DNA from: Ruminiclostridium hungatei
GTDB taxonomy: Bacteria; Bacillota; Clostridia; Acetivibrionales; DSM-1351
Length of the DNA: 64,000 bases
Direction: 5' to 3'
NCBI RefSeq assembly: GCF_002051585.1
Contig: NZ_MZGX01000002.1
Location: 124,001-188,000 of the forward strand
Position 1 is the first letter of the stretch. Each line of letters starts with the position of its first letter. Both the position numbers and the translations under genes were made by a program. The notes below the pieces were generated by a model that did no database searches, was not told the origin of the DNA, and saw nothing but the letters and a program-made list of their open reading frames with translations. Positions 34,453 through 43,452 of the stretch are shown here, piece after piece.

Positions 34453-34703
34453 TCCGGACCATATACCGGGAGATGTACTTTCAGGAAAGATAATTCGACT
34501 AATAATTGGTAAATTCCTCTATAGTAGATTAATTTAAAATCATTTCTTGCATAAATATGGTTAAAGAGCTACAATAAAGTAAAAAAATGTAATTCTTATT
34601 AATTTATTTTTAAACCGAAAGAAAAAACCGGAATATTCCAAACGGAATGGCCCGGTGCATGGACCAAGGATTAAATAGACTAAGGATTAAGAGGTAAATG
34701 AGT
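34453..34703. other. Gap between two small membrane-protein genes
   Basis: AT-rich, with a short imperfect hairpin near 34630-34660 (CCGGAATATTCC). No gene seen. Confidence 0.4.
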
Positions 34704-34979
34704 ATGAATAATACGGCTTTTGGCGTTCAGCTTGTGGGGTGGGGGCTGGTTATATTCGGGACGGTGTTCAGTATTGCGGTTGCTGTCAACGCCGGAAACC
34801 AGGTAACAGGTTTGGCAGGAATTATTGTTTCAGTGGCCCTGGGAACCTTGCTTATAGGCTTTGGAGAAATAATTTACCTGGTAAACAAATTGGTTGAAAA
34901 TAAAATAGCCCCTGCTGACAGTATGATAGCCCCTGTGAACAGTACGGATGAGGCGGAAGCCCCAGAAGAAAGCAATTGA
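34704..34979 (+). CDS. Small two-helix membrane protein
   Basis: 91 residues. Two membrane helices (about 8-30 and 36-58), then a charged, Pro/Glu-rich tail ending DEAEAPEESN. ATG 34704 follows GAGGT at eight bases; ATG 34698 is too close. Unknown function. Confidence 0.7.
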   Translation: MNNTAFGVQLVGWGLVIFGTVFSIAVAVNAGNQVTGLAGIIVSVALGTLLIGFGEIIYLVNKLVENKIAPADSMIAPVNSTDEAEAPEESN

Positions 34980-35225
34980 TTCTCTGAACTTAAAAGCAGG
35001 TAATGTCCGTGAGATTTTCCAGGTTGTCATATGTCCTATTTAGGGCAATATCATTTTTTGTCTGAAAAACAAACGCAAATACTCTCTTTCAAACTATCAT
35101 ATGCCATCGGATTACAGTATAATAAAGCTGTTTTAAAAACATGTCATGCACGGGTGCGGCCGCTTAACCTCCGGCTATACCCATGATTGGACTGTATATC
35201 GTTAATTTTTGAAAGGGAAAATGTC

Positions 35226-37997
35226 ATGGGAAAATTCACATTGGATATGAAAAAATATGCTGCACTTGGAAGAGCAGTGTCGGCTGAGAGCGCTGTACTT
35301 CTGAAAAATGACCATCAGGTGTTGCCTGTGAAAAAAGGCCGGAGGGTTTCAATTTTTGGCAGGATACAGTTCAACTATTATAACAGTGGTACAGGTTCCG
35401 GAGGGATGGTAAATACCACATATGTTACCGGGATTCTGGATGCGCTGAAAGCGGCAGATGTTGATATAGATTGGGAATTGACTGAAGTTTATAAAAAGTG
35501 GGTGCATGAGCACCCCTTCGACCAGGGACGAGGCTGGGGGCAGGAACCCTGGTCTCAGCCCGAAATGCCCATTTCCGATGAAATAGTGGAGGCCGCGTCC
35601 AGACGCTCGGATATGGCAATAGTCATTATAGGCCGTACGGCAGGAGAAGATCAGGACAATAAAGAAGAAGGCGGAAGCTATCTTTTAAGCGACCTTGAAG
35701 AACAAATGCTCGGAAAGGTCTGCAGATATTTCAAAAGAACTGCAGTAGTACTCAATGTTGGAAACATCATTGATATGTCCTGGGTTGGGAAATACAATCC
35801 CCAGTCGGTGCTTTACGTATGGCAGGGAGGCATGGAGGGCGGAAATGGGGCGGCTGACGTGCTCACCGGAAAAGTGAATCCCTCAGGCAAGCTGACAGAT
35901 ACCATTGCCGGGCGTATACGGGATTATCCCTCCACAGCCAATTTCGGAGGCGAAAAGGAGGCTGTCTACGCTGAGGACATATATGTAGGCTACCGCTATT
36001 TTGAGACGGTGGCAAAGGACAGGGTGCTGTATCCTTTCGGCTTCGGCCTTTCCTATACCCGCTTTTCTGCTGCCACAAGGTTTGAGGAGGAAAAAGACAG
36101 GATACTTCTTTCGGTGGAAGTCACCAACATAGGTCAGTATGCCGGCAAGGAAGTTATACAGATTTATGCGGCCGCCCCCCAGGGGAGGCTGGGCAAACCC
36201 TCAAGGAGCCTGGCTGCATTTGACAAGACAGGTCTGCTTCAGCCGGGAGAGAGCCAGAAGCTTGAGTTCTCAGTTAAAAAAAAGGAGTTGGCCTCCTATG
36301 ATGACAGCGGCTGTACAGGATACAAGGCCTGCTATGTTCTGGAGGCGGGAAGATATGAGTTGTACGCAGGCAGCGATGTCCGAAGTGCTGTTCCGGCAGG
36401 AGGCTTTGAGGTTGCCGAAACAATTGTTACAGAGAGGTGGCAGGAGGTTCTTGCACCTGTCAGGCCCTTTGACAGGTTGAAGCCTGTTCCGGCAGATACG
36501 GCGGTTGGATTGGAAATGGGTGAAGAGGCTGTACCTTTGAGAACCATTAATCTCCAGGAGAGAATAAAAGCAAATCGTCCGGCAGAAATACCGTACAAGG
36601 GGAATCTTGGAATAAGGCTGGAGCAGGTATATGACGGCAGCGCCTCACTGGAAGCTTTTATAAGCCAGCTTACCGAGGAAGACATGGCCTGTATGGTCCG
36701 GGGAGAGGGCATGTGCTCGCCAAAGGTTACTCCGGGAACTGCCGCGGCATTCGGGGGAGTGACACACAGACTGCAGGAGCTGGGCATTCCGGTGGGCTGC
36801 TGCGCGGATGGCCCCTCCGGAATACGTATGGACTGTGGGACTCACGCCTTTAGCTTGCCTATTGGAACGGCGGTGGCAGCTACCTTTAATATTCCGCTGG
36901 TTGAAGAACTATTTGAAATGCTTGGCTTGGAGCTTCGGAAAAGTCACATTGACACCCTTCTGGGACCGGGGATGAACATACATCGGAATCCGCTGAATGG
37001 AAGGAATTTCGAATATTTCTCTGAAGATCCTCATCTGTCGGGGAAAATGGCTGCAGCCCAGCTCAGGGGCATGCACCGCAGCGGTACCACCGGGACCATA
37101 AAACACTTTGCGGCCAATAATCAGGAATTCAAGCGGAATGACATAGATTCCATTGTTTCAGAAAGAGCACTTCGTGAAATATATATGAAGGGCTTCGAGA
37201 TAGCCATAAAAGAAGGTGCTGCCTTTCTTGTCATGTCCACCTATGGTGCACTGAACGGCCTTTGGACTGCAGGCAGCTATGACCTGCTTACCACAGTACT
37301 TCGAAATGAGTGGGGCTTCGACGGAATTGTAATGACTGACTGGTGGGCAAAGATAAATGACGAAGGGGAGCAGGGGCGGCTGGACAACACTGCTGCCATG
37401 ATAAGAGGGCAGAATGATGTGTATATGGTTGTTAACGACTCCCTGTCCAACAGCGGCGGTGACAATACCCTGGAAGGACTGGCAGCAGGGGTAATAACCA
37501 GAGGAGAGCTCCAGAGAGCGGCAGCGAACATATTAAAAGCGCTTATGAGGCTTCCCGTTATGGAAAGATTCCTTGGAAGGCTTTCTCAAGATGACGTGAC
37601 GGTCACCGGACAATTGGAAGCAGGACAAAATGAGGCTTTGCTTTCAAGTTTCAGTGAGGTGGGTGAGAAATTGATTCTGGATGTATCGGCTGTAAATACC
37701 GACAGGGGCTCGGAGGCGCTGTTCGGACTGGAGCTTTCAGAACAGGCGGAATACACCATAGCCATAAAAGTCAGGGCAGTTTCATTTGAGCTTGCGCAGC
37801 TCCCTCTGTCAATCTTTATTAATCAGCATCTGATAAAAGTAATAACCATTAACGGCAGCAAAGGTGAATGGATTACAAATTCCTTTGATTTCGGGCCGTA
37901 TAAGAACAAACATGCCTATATGAGGCTGTTTTTCGGACAGAGCGGAATGGAGCTGGGGGAAATAAAAATTTCCTTGAAAGACGCTGCAGAACAATAA
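35226..37997 (+). CDS. Glycoside hydrolase family 3 with swapped domain order (beta-glucosidase-like)
   Basis: 923 residues. The (alpha/beta) sandwich domain and the fibronectin-type domain come first (about residues 1-400: SAESAVLLKN, VIIGRTAGEDQD, YPFGFGLSYTRFS), and the TIM-barrel domain follows (about 460-770: GIPVGCCADGPSGIRM, GPGMNIHRNPLNGRNFEYF, KHFAANNQEFKRND). The nucleophile Asp is in FDGIVMTDWW. This reversed order is known in some clostridial/ruminococcal beta-glucosidases. A further C-terminal beta-sandwich (about 790-923) may bind sugar. No signal peptide, so it acts in the cytosol on imported oligosaccharides. ATG 35226 follows GAAAGGGA. Confidence 0.9.
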   Translation: MGKFTLDMKKYAALGRAVSAESAVLLKNDHQVLPVKKGRRVSIFGRIQFNYYNSGTGSGGMVNTTYVTGILDALKAADVDIDWELTEVYKKWVHEHPFDQGRGWGQEPWSQPEMPISDEIVEAASRRSDMAIVIIGRTAGEDQDNKEEGGSYLLSDLEEQMLGKVCRYFKRTAVVLNVGNIIDMSWVGKYNPQSVLYVWQGGMEGGNGAADVLTGKVNPSGKLTDTIAGRIRDYPSTANFGGEKEAVYAEDIYVGYRYFETVAKDRVLYPFGFGLSYTRFSAATRFEEEKDRILLSVEVTNIGQYAGKEVIQIYAAAPQGRLGKPSRSLAAFDKTGLLQPGESQKLEFSVKKKELASYDDSGCTGYKACYVLEAGRYELYAGSDVRSAVPAGGFEVAETIVTERWQEVLAPVRPFDRLKPVPADTAVGLEMGEEAVPLRTINLQERIKANRPAEIPYKGNLGIRLEQVYDGSASLEAFISQLTEEDMACMVRGEGMCSPKVTPGTAAAFGGVTHRLQELGIPVGCCADGPSGIRMDCGTHAFSLPIGTAVAATFNIPLVEELFEMLGLELRKSHIDTLLGPGMNIHRNPLNGRNFEYFSEDPHLSGKMAAAQLRGMHRSGTTGTIKHFAANNQEFKRNDIDSIVSERALREIYMKGFEIAIKEGAAFLVMSTYGALNGLWTAGSYDLLTTVLRNEWGFDGIVMTDWWAKINDEGEQGRLDNTAAMIRGQNDVYMVVNDSLSNSGGDNTLEGLAAGVITRGELQRAAANILKALMRLPVMERFLGRLSQDDVTVTGQLEAGQNEALLSSFSEVGEKLILDVSAVNTDRGSEALFGLELSEQAEYTIAIKVRAVSFELAQLPLSIFINQHLIKVITINGSKGEWITNSFDFGPYKNKHAYMRLFFGQSGMELGEIKISLKDAAEQ

Positions 37998-38142
37998 CAG
38001 CAGTCCTGACAGACGGACAGACTTTTTTTATAGCTGAATGCTGACTTGAGGCTCCCAGCGGGATGTTTTATAATAAGGCTGTACACAAAACAGTGTACTG
38101 CGGTAACCGGAACCGAATCCTACAGGAAAGGAGTGGTTTATT

Positions 38143-38175
38143 TTGAAGAACTCAATGGAGGTGGCTGTCCTCTGA
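38143..38175 (+). CDS. Possible leader peptide MKNSMEVAVL
   Basis: Ten codons from TTG after AAAGGAGTGG. It shares the ribosome binding site and the EVA motif with the short frame at 38381, and a hairpin with T-rich end follows. Confidence 0.35.
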   Translation: MKNSMEVAVL

Positions 38176-38380
38176 CAGCCGGAGGGTGCGTTGACCTGAA
38201 AGGGTTGGCGCCCTTTTATTTTTGATGGTTTTTCTCTGAATGGATAGGTATAGGATTAGTTAAAGTACAAATAACTATAATTGTTTTTTATCTTGACTTC
38301 AGGTAAAAAAAGGGAATACAATTATTGCAGGATTAGCTTTCATGGGTTAATCAAAATATCAGTTGGAAGGAGTGGTAAAA

Positions 38381-38416
38381 TTGAAAACAATAGCATATGA
38401 GGTGGCCTTCAAATAA
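38381..38416 (+). CDS. Possible leader peptide MKTIAYEVAFK
   Basis: Eleven codons from TTG after GGAAGGAGTGG. It resembles the frame at 38143 in both peptide and upstream bases, which argues for real translation. Confidence 0.35.
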   Translation: MKTIAYEVAFK

Positions 38417-38532
38417 CTGAATATTTGTAAAAGAGATTCTCTTTTTGCAGGCTGGATTTGCACCGGTCTATTTGGGATATCTTTTACGCAAAACCTGAAA
38501 TAACCCTTAACCCAGAATATTATTGAACCAGC

Positions 38533-38563
38533 AGTACGGTAATAAGGTTATCGTACTTTTTTT
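38533..38563 (+). terminator. Terminator hairpin
   Basis: AGTACGGTAA pairs with TTATCGTACT and seven T follow. Confidence 0.75.
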
Positions 38564-38567
38564 ATGT

Positions 38568-38597
38568 CCGCAAGGGGTTTTTCCCTGCGGCTTTTTT
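38568..38597 (+). terminator. Terminator hairpin
   Basis: CCGCAAGGGG pairs with CCCTGCGG across a TTTTT loop, followed by six T. Confidence 0.75.
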
Positions 38598-38701
38598 ATT
38601 GTCTGGGAAAGTATAAATTTTTAAGGGTATAAATATATGCACCGCATTAAAAAATGCAACGATTGAAGAACAAATTACTTAAACCACAAGGAGCATCCAT
38701 A

Positions 38702-38986
38702 ATGTTAAAATATAAAAATGCAAAAACCATCCTGCCCCAGGGGCTGCTAAAGGAAATACAACAATATGTAAGAGGGGAAATGATATATGTTCCGGGCGAT
38801 GACCTTCCTCGTGCCGGGTGGGGTGAAACCAACGGCACAAAAGAAAAATATGCCGTCAGGAATAATGAAATCATAATGCTTTACAAAAGCGGAGTCAGCA
38901 AGCAGGAAATCGCAGATAGATACCACCTGTCGGAATACAGCATCAAAAGGATTATACATGATGCGGGAGCCTCTGGGAAGAAGTGA
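38702..38986 (+). CDS. Small HTH protein (CD3324-like)
   Basis: 94 residues with a helix-turn-helix near the end (GVSKQEIADRYHLSEYSIKR). The start MLKYKNAKTILPQGLLKEIQ and YVRGEMIYVPG match a conserved clostridial small family. ATG 38702 follows AAGGAG. Presumably a transcription regulator; the target is unknown. Confidence 0.75.
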   Translation: MLKYKNAKTILPQGLLKEIQQYVRGEMIYVPGDDLPRAGWGETNGTKEKYAVRNNEIIMLYKSGVSKQEIADRYHLSEYSIKRIIHDAGASGKK

Positions 38987-39006
38987 CAGAGGCCCCGTTT
39001 TGCTGC

Positions 39007-40287
39007 TTATTTATTTTCCGCATCGGGATTCAGGGAATTCCGTCCGAAGTTGTGTCTGAATTCCAATGGCGTCATGCCGGTAAATTTTTTAAAAACATTG
39101 TTAAAATGGTTCTGGTAATTATAGCCCAGAGTAAAAGAGATTTCCTGGATTGATTTATTTGTAAAAATAAGAAGGTTTTTTCCTTCTTCTATGCGAATTA
39201 TATTTATATTGTCCAGAAGAGAAAGATTGGTCTCCTTTTTGATAAGGCTGGATAAATAAACAGCATTGAGATTTACAAATTCAGCAAGTTTTTTCAGGGT
39301 TATTTTTTCTTTATAATGCAGCTTGATATATTGCATTACGCGTTTTATGTGCAGCGAGTAGTTGCTGCTGCCTGAAATGGATACCAGATATGCAAAGGTT
39401 TCAAGAGTATAGGTGGCTTTCAGTATGATTTCCTGGGGTGTATTCATGTTTGTGATATTTGAGGCAAAGTTGGCCATTAGTCCGATTATTCTTTTGTAGG
39501 GAGCATTTCCCTGAATGGCAAAAACACATGAAACAGCACAGAGAACTATACATTTGTTTTTCAAAGGCCTGAAGTTGTCATCTATGGACAGGGTATTCCA
39601 AAAAATATTGGAATGATTGTTGAGAAGGTCAATCACACCGTCAGTATTGCCGTGTATGATTTTGTCCTTCAATTTCAGGCAGAAGCCATAGAATAGGTTA
39701 TACTCATCGTTTTCCAGCATAAAATGACTGTCCTCGTCCTTAAAGGGAAGGGGAGTACGGGATAATTCCTTGCTGACATGCTCTTCGGCTATGGAGGAGT
39801 ACCAGATTTTTTCCTCGGACCTGCACAAAACAAAAAGCAACTGGCCAAGATAATTGAGCCTTTCCTCTGAGACAAGGGGAGTGGTTCTCAACAAGCTTTC
39901 AAATTTAACTTTTTTGTGGAGAGGAAGAGTACTGCTGCTTAATATGTCATCTATAATTTTTTTATCCGGAATATAGGGCAGCATCGGGCCGGCTATGAAC
40001 GCCCCCTTGTTTACCTTGTCGGTTAATACGGGTATAATGAGATATACCAGATTCTTTTTTGTATAAAATATATTTACCTTCCGGAGGCTGTCTTCAGACT
40101 GGTTGAACAATGTCGAAAGAAAGCTGACAATTTCATCAAAATCAGCATATTCGTGAACAGAGGCGTAATCATAATTTTCGGAGGATATGTAGGGTATCTG
40201 CATAAGAGCCTCAATGTATATTGCAGGTATTTGGGTGGTTGAGGTAAATGTATTTATAATTTTGCCTATGGTACTTTTTTCATGCAT
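39007..40287 (-). CDS. AraC-family transcription regulator
   Basis: 426 residues. The last 100 form a double helix-turn-helix AraC domain (ITLKKLAEFVNLNAVYLSS, then SIQEISFTLGYNYQNHFNN and GMTPLEFRH). The first 320 form an unknown ligand- or partner-binding region. No receiver domain. Divergent from the HD-GYP gene, 160 bp apart. Confidence 0.88.
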   Translation of the reverse strand: MHEKSTIGKIINTFTSTTQIPAIYIEALMQIPYISSENYDYASVHEYADFDEIVSFLSTLFNQSEDSLRKVNIFYTKKNLVYLIIPVLTDKVNKGAFIAGPMLPYIPDKKIIDDILSSSTLPLHKKVKFESLLRTTPLVSEERLNYLGQLLFVLCRSEEKIWYSSIAEEHVSKELSRTPLPFKDEDSHFMLENDEYNLFYGFCLKLKDKIIHGNTDGVIDLLNNHSNIFWNTLSIDDNFRPLKNKCIVLCAVSCVFAIQGNAPYKRIIGLMANFASNITNMNTPQEIILKATYTLETFAYLVSISGSSNYSLHIKRVMQYIKLHYKEKITLKKLAEFVNLNAVYLSSLIKKETNLSLLDNINIIRIEEGKNLLIFTNKSIQEISFTLGYNYQNHFNNVFKKFTGMTPLEFRHNFGRNSLNPDAENK

Positions 40288-40449
40288 ATGTATTCCTTTC
40301 TCATGTTGAATTAATAAAGTACATTGATTTTAATTAAAAAATCTTTATTTTAATTATATACGATAATATGCAAAATGCTACAATAGTTACAATATTTTAA
40401 CTAAATGTGACATAATTTGCTTATTAATAGATAATTTGAGGAGTTTTCT

Positions 40450-41490
40450 ATGACTAAATTGCGGGTTAATGTATTTGATTGCAGATGCGGTGACGTTCTT
40501 GCCAAGGATGTAATCAGCGACAAAGGATTGATTTTGGCTGCAGAAAATTTAGTACTCAATGATTTCATTATATCAAAATTGAAAACAATAGGAATACAGT
40601 CTGTCTGGATCTATAAGGAATCAGGTGCCACCTACAGCTACTATGAAAAAAAGGAAAAAATCGCTCAAGAGTACAGGGACACGGTTTTAACTGTAAAAAA
40701 CATACTAAACAGCATTGTAGCGGGGAAAAAGCTGCAATATCACGATATGCGGCAAATTGCCGAAGCTATCTATAATAACATTGAAGGCACCGATATTTTA
40801 ATTCAACATTTAAATGAACTCAAGGGCTATGATGACTACACTTATTCTCATTGCGTCAACGTAGGCTTTTATTCCATGCTCATAGGAAAAAGGCTTCACA
40901 TGCCGGATTTAAAACTGATAGATCTTATACAGGCCGGTCTGCTTCACGATATCGGAAAAATTAAAATTCAAAGCGAGCTTCTTAACAAGAAGGAAGAATT
41001 AACGGATGAAGAACTTGGAGTTATACGAAAGCACGCAATCTGGGGCTATGAAATACTTGCCGAATCACCTAATATTTCTTCCGACATCAAGGAGGCAGCT
41101 CTCATGCATCATGAGAGGCTTGACGGGTCAGGATATCCTCTGGGCTCAAAAGGTGATGATATCGGGGAATATGCCAGAATTGTGGCAGTTGCGGATGTAT
41201 ATGATGCCATGACCTCAGACCGTCCATACAAAAAGAAGGTAACGCCCTTTGAGGCCTTCAATATGTTTCTTACCTCGGGAGTATGCACCTTTGATACAGT
41301 AGTCACCCAGACATTTTTACTGAACTTTTCTACTCACCTGGTAGGGGCCAGGGTTCAATTGGATAATGGGCAGGTGGGGGAAATAGTATATATTCCTCCT
41401 CATGCAATTATTAATCCCATAGTGAGAGTGGGTTCAACCTTTTTAAAGATTGCTGGAAACGGAAGTCCGCGGATTGCAGGCTTTGTCTAG
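40450..41490 (+). CDS. HD-GYP cyclic-di-GMP phosphodiesterase
   Basis: 346 residues. The HD motif is LLHDIGKIKIQ, and the GYP part is HHERLDGSGYPLG, with DVYDAMTSDRPYK after it. The N-terminal 100 residues lack a recognised sensor. It would lower c-di-GMP, changing motility or surface attachment. It stands alone, with AATTTGAGGAG before the ATG. Confidence 0.92.
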   Translation: MTKLRVNVFDCRCGDVLAKDVISDKGLILAAENLVLNDFIISKLKTIGIQSVWIYKESGATYSYYEKKEKIAQEYRDTVLTVKNILNSIVAGKKLQYHDMRQIAEAIYNNIEGTDILIQHLNELKGYDDYTYSHCVNVGFYSMLIGKRLHMPDLKLIDLIQAGLLHDIGKIKIQSELLNKKEELTDEELGVIRKHAIWGYEILAESPNISSDIKEAALMHHERLDGSGYPLGSKGDDIGEYARIVAVADVYDAMTSDRPYKKKVTPFEAFNMFLTSGVCTFDTVVTQTFLLNFSTHLVGARVQLDNGQVGEIVYIPPHAIINPIVRVGSTFLKIAGNGSPRIAGFV

Positions 41491-41520
41491 CTCCTGATAT
41501 TTTTTGCAATATATATGAAG

Positions 41521-41562
41521 AGGGCTGTAATTGGCTATTTCCTAATAGCCAGTTGCAGCCCT
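41521..41562. terminator. Hairpin shared by converging genes
   Basis: AGGGCTG..TTGGCTAT pairs with ATAGCCA..CAGCCCT around a short loop, between the HD-GYP gene and the opposing lipoprotein gene. Confidence 0.6.
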
Positions 41563-41736
41563 TGCCAGTACAGCATTCGGTAAATCCTGGCACATAATTT
41601 GGGTATATTTTTTTGAACTGCATTGTTGTCGCCGATTGGAATAAAGCAATTATTCCGCACTCCTCTGCCTTGTATTTCCAAAAAATCTCATCCAAATTTA
41701 TGCACCTATTTATCGAATGTTGTACTAGTGTTGGAT

Positions 41737-43233
41737 TTAATTCACATTGACAGTAGCAGGCTTGCTTTCATTTCCATAGAGATCCATAGCAGTAACCGTG
41801 AGGGTACACGGGGTCTTTACAGGTGAAATACTTACACTGAAGACTCCTTTTTCATCTGCCATTTCCTGCCCAAGAACGGTGGTTCCCTTCTTGACTGTAA
41901 CAATAGAGAAGGCTTCCGCCGTACCTGTTACGGTTTTTGAGGTCTTCAGAACCTTATCCACCACAGGCGGAGCAGGGGGGACCGTATCCTCTTCAAATTC
42001 CTCTCCCACATTAGTAGGCAGACCGGAATTGAAAAGGCCCAGGTCGCTGAACTTGTAAGAGTTCTCAGGAGTCAGTAACGGGAAGTCTATAGCCACGTCT
42101 TTATTTATATTTGAGTAATCTGTATTAAAAGTAAAACCAAGTTTGATGATACCCTGATTTACGGAGGAATCTTCCGCATAGTCAAAATCTTCAATAGAAG
42201 AATAAGCCATAAGAGCATTTGTTATTGCTTTTGTATCAATTACGAAGTCAAGGCTGCCGTGCTCATTTACTATAAAGCCCTGTCCGTTAACTGTAAAATC
42301 AATATCGATACCCTTGTCTCCAAGTATTTTTACATCCTTGAGAGCCCCCATGATTGTATCCCAGGATTTAAGATAGCCGGGAATTTCAGCCTTGAATTCC
42401 TCAAAGGACTCATCTATCTCGGAGGTTGCCTCCAGCTTTTCCTGATCCGAAATATCAGACAGGGTAATAGAGCTCTTGATCAGGTCCTTGACAAAATTCA
42501 AGGCCGTCTCACTTTGGGCAAACTTTGTCACCGTATAGGATAGAAGTTTCTTGAAGGTATCGTCGTCCAGCTTAAGGTTATAAACATTGTAAAGCTGATA
42601 GTCAACTATTTTTGTTTCCTTGCGTGTTACAATAGAGAAGCCTGGGTCCATTTCACCGGCAAAGCCCTTAAGAAAACCTGTCAGTTTGGAAGTTATACCT
42701 TTGCTGAACTCCAGGATTTCCTTGGTGGAGCCGGTAGATACAGGAGTGCTGTCCGCTGCCGTCAGGTCCTCCATATCCAGAACCAGGTAATCCTTGCCTG
42801 CCTGCTCTGATGCTGCCAGCATGGTCAAAATAGCGGGAAGCTTTATTACTTCTTTCACCCTGGGGGTGTCTCCGCTTAAATCAACGTCAGCCCATAATGA
42901 AGCAGAAGCGCTTATTCCACCCAGATCCACCTGGAAGTCGGACTGGGATTTTGAAATGGTTTTTTCGGGATTGCTTTTCATTTTCTGATTGATAACCAAC
43001 TTTGTGCCATTTATTAGTGTTGCCAGCTGGTTAAAGGTTTCCTTTTCACTACCTTTTAAACCTTCAGAAGTGAGACTGACTGTTAATTCTGTCTTACTTT
43101 CACAGGATGTGATGTCGGCTTTTCTGCAAATAGCGTTTAACAGTGAAAGTTCATCCACGGCACATCCGGCTAAAATACTCGAACTTAAAGTTAAAACCAG
43201 AATCAGGGAAAGAATCTTTGTTAATATTTTCAT
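41737..43233 (-). CDS. Lipoprotein with C-terminal Ig-like domain
   Basis: 498 residues. A signal peptide with lipobox LAGC (residues 1-22 or so) points to attachment at the outer face of the membrane. The main part is a beta-rich region of unknown family, with conserved-looking IDFTVNGQGFIVNEHG. The last 70 residues resemble a bacterial Ig-like domain (TGTAEAFSIVTVKKG, TVTAMDLYGNESKP). ATG 43233 follows GGAGGTG; a longer upstream frame is not used. Confidence 0.75.
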   Translation of the reverse strand: MKILTKILSLILVLTLSSSILAGCAVDELSLLNAICRKADITSCESKTELTVSLTSEGLKGSEKETFNQLATLINGTKLVINQKMKSNPEKTISKSQSDFQVDLGGISASASLWADVDLSGDTPRVKEVIKLPAILTMLAASEQAGKDYLVLDMEDLTAADSTPVSTGSTKEILEFSKGITSKLTGFLKGFAGEMDPGFSIVTRKETKIVDYQLYNVYNLKLDDDTFKKLLSYTVTKFAQSETALNFVKDLIKSSITLSDISDQEKLEATSEIDESFEEFKAEIPGYLKSWDTIMGALKDVKILGDKGIDIDFTVNGQGFIVNEHGSLDFVIDTKAITNALMAYSSIEDFDYAEDSSVNQGIIKLGFTFNTDYSNINKDVAIDFPLLTPENSYKFSDLGLFNSGLPTNVGEEFEEDTVPPAPPVVDKVLKTSKTVTGTAEAFSIVTVKKGTTVLGQEMADEKGVFSVSISPVKTPCTLTVTAMDLYGNESKPATVNVN

Positions 43234-43452
43234 ATTACACCTCCAATTTAAATTTATTTTAGCATACATAAAATAATATGTAAATTTTGCCATGTAAAAA
43301 AAGTAATATTTATTTTGTAATATACCTCAGTTGATTACTGAGGTATAAGGCCTGCAATTACCTTTGATTTAATTGTCGAATTATGTTATTTTAAGTACAT
43401 TGAAATGTTTATAAGTCTTTTGGATATCAAAACTGGAACAGGGGGCTTGAAT

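Larger units (their letters stand above)
37998..38701 (+). other. Long gap with two short leader-like ORFs and two terminators
   Basis: Within 700 bp there are two translation-ready 10- and 11-residue frames with strong ribosome binding sites (38143-38175 and 38381-38416), a hairpin AGGGTGC / GCGCCCT (about 38185-38216), and two terminators (38533-38563, 38568-38597). No larger gene is seen. Confidence 0.55.
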
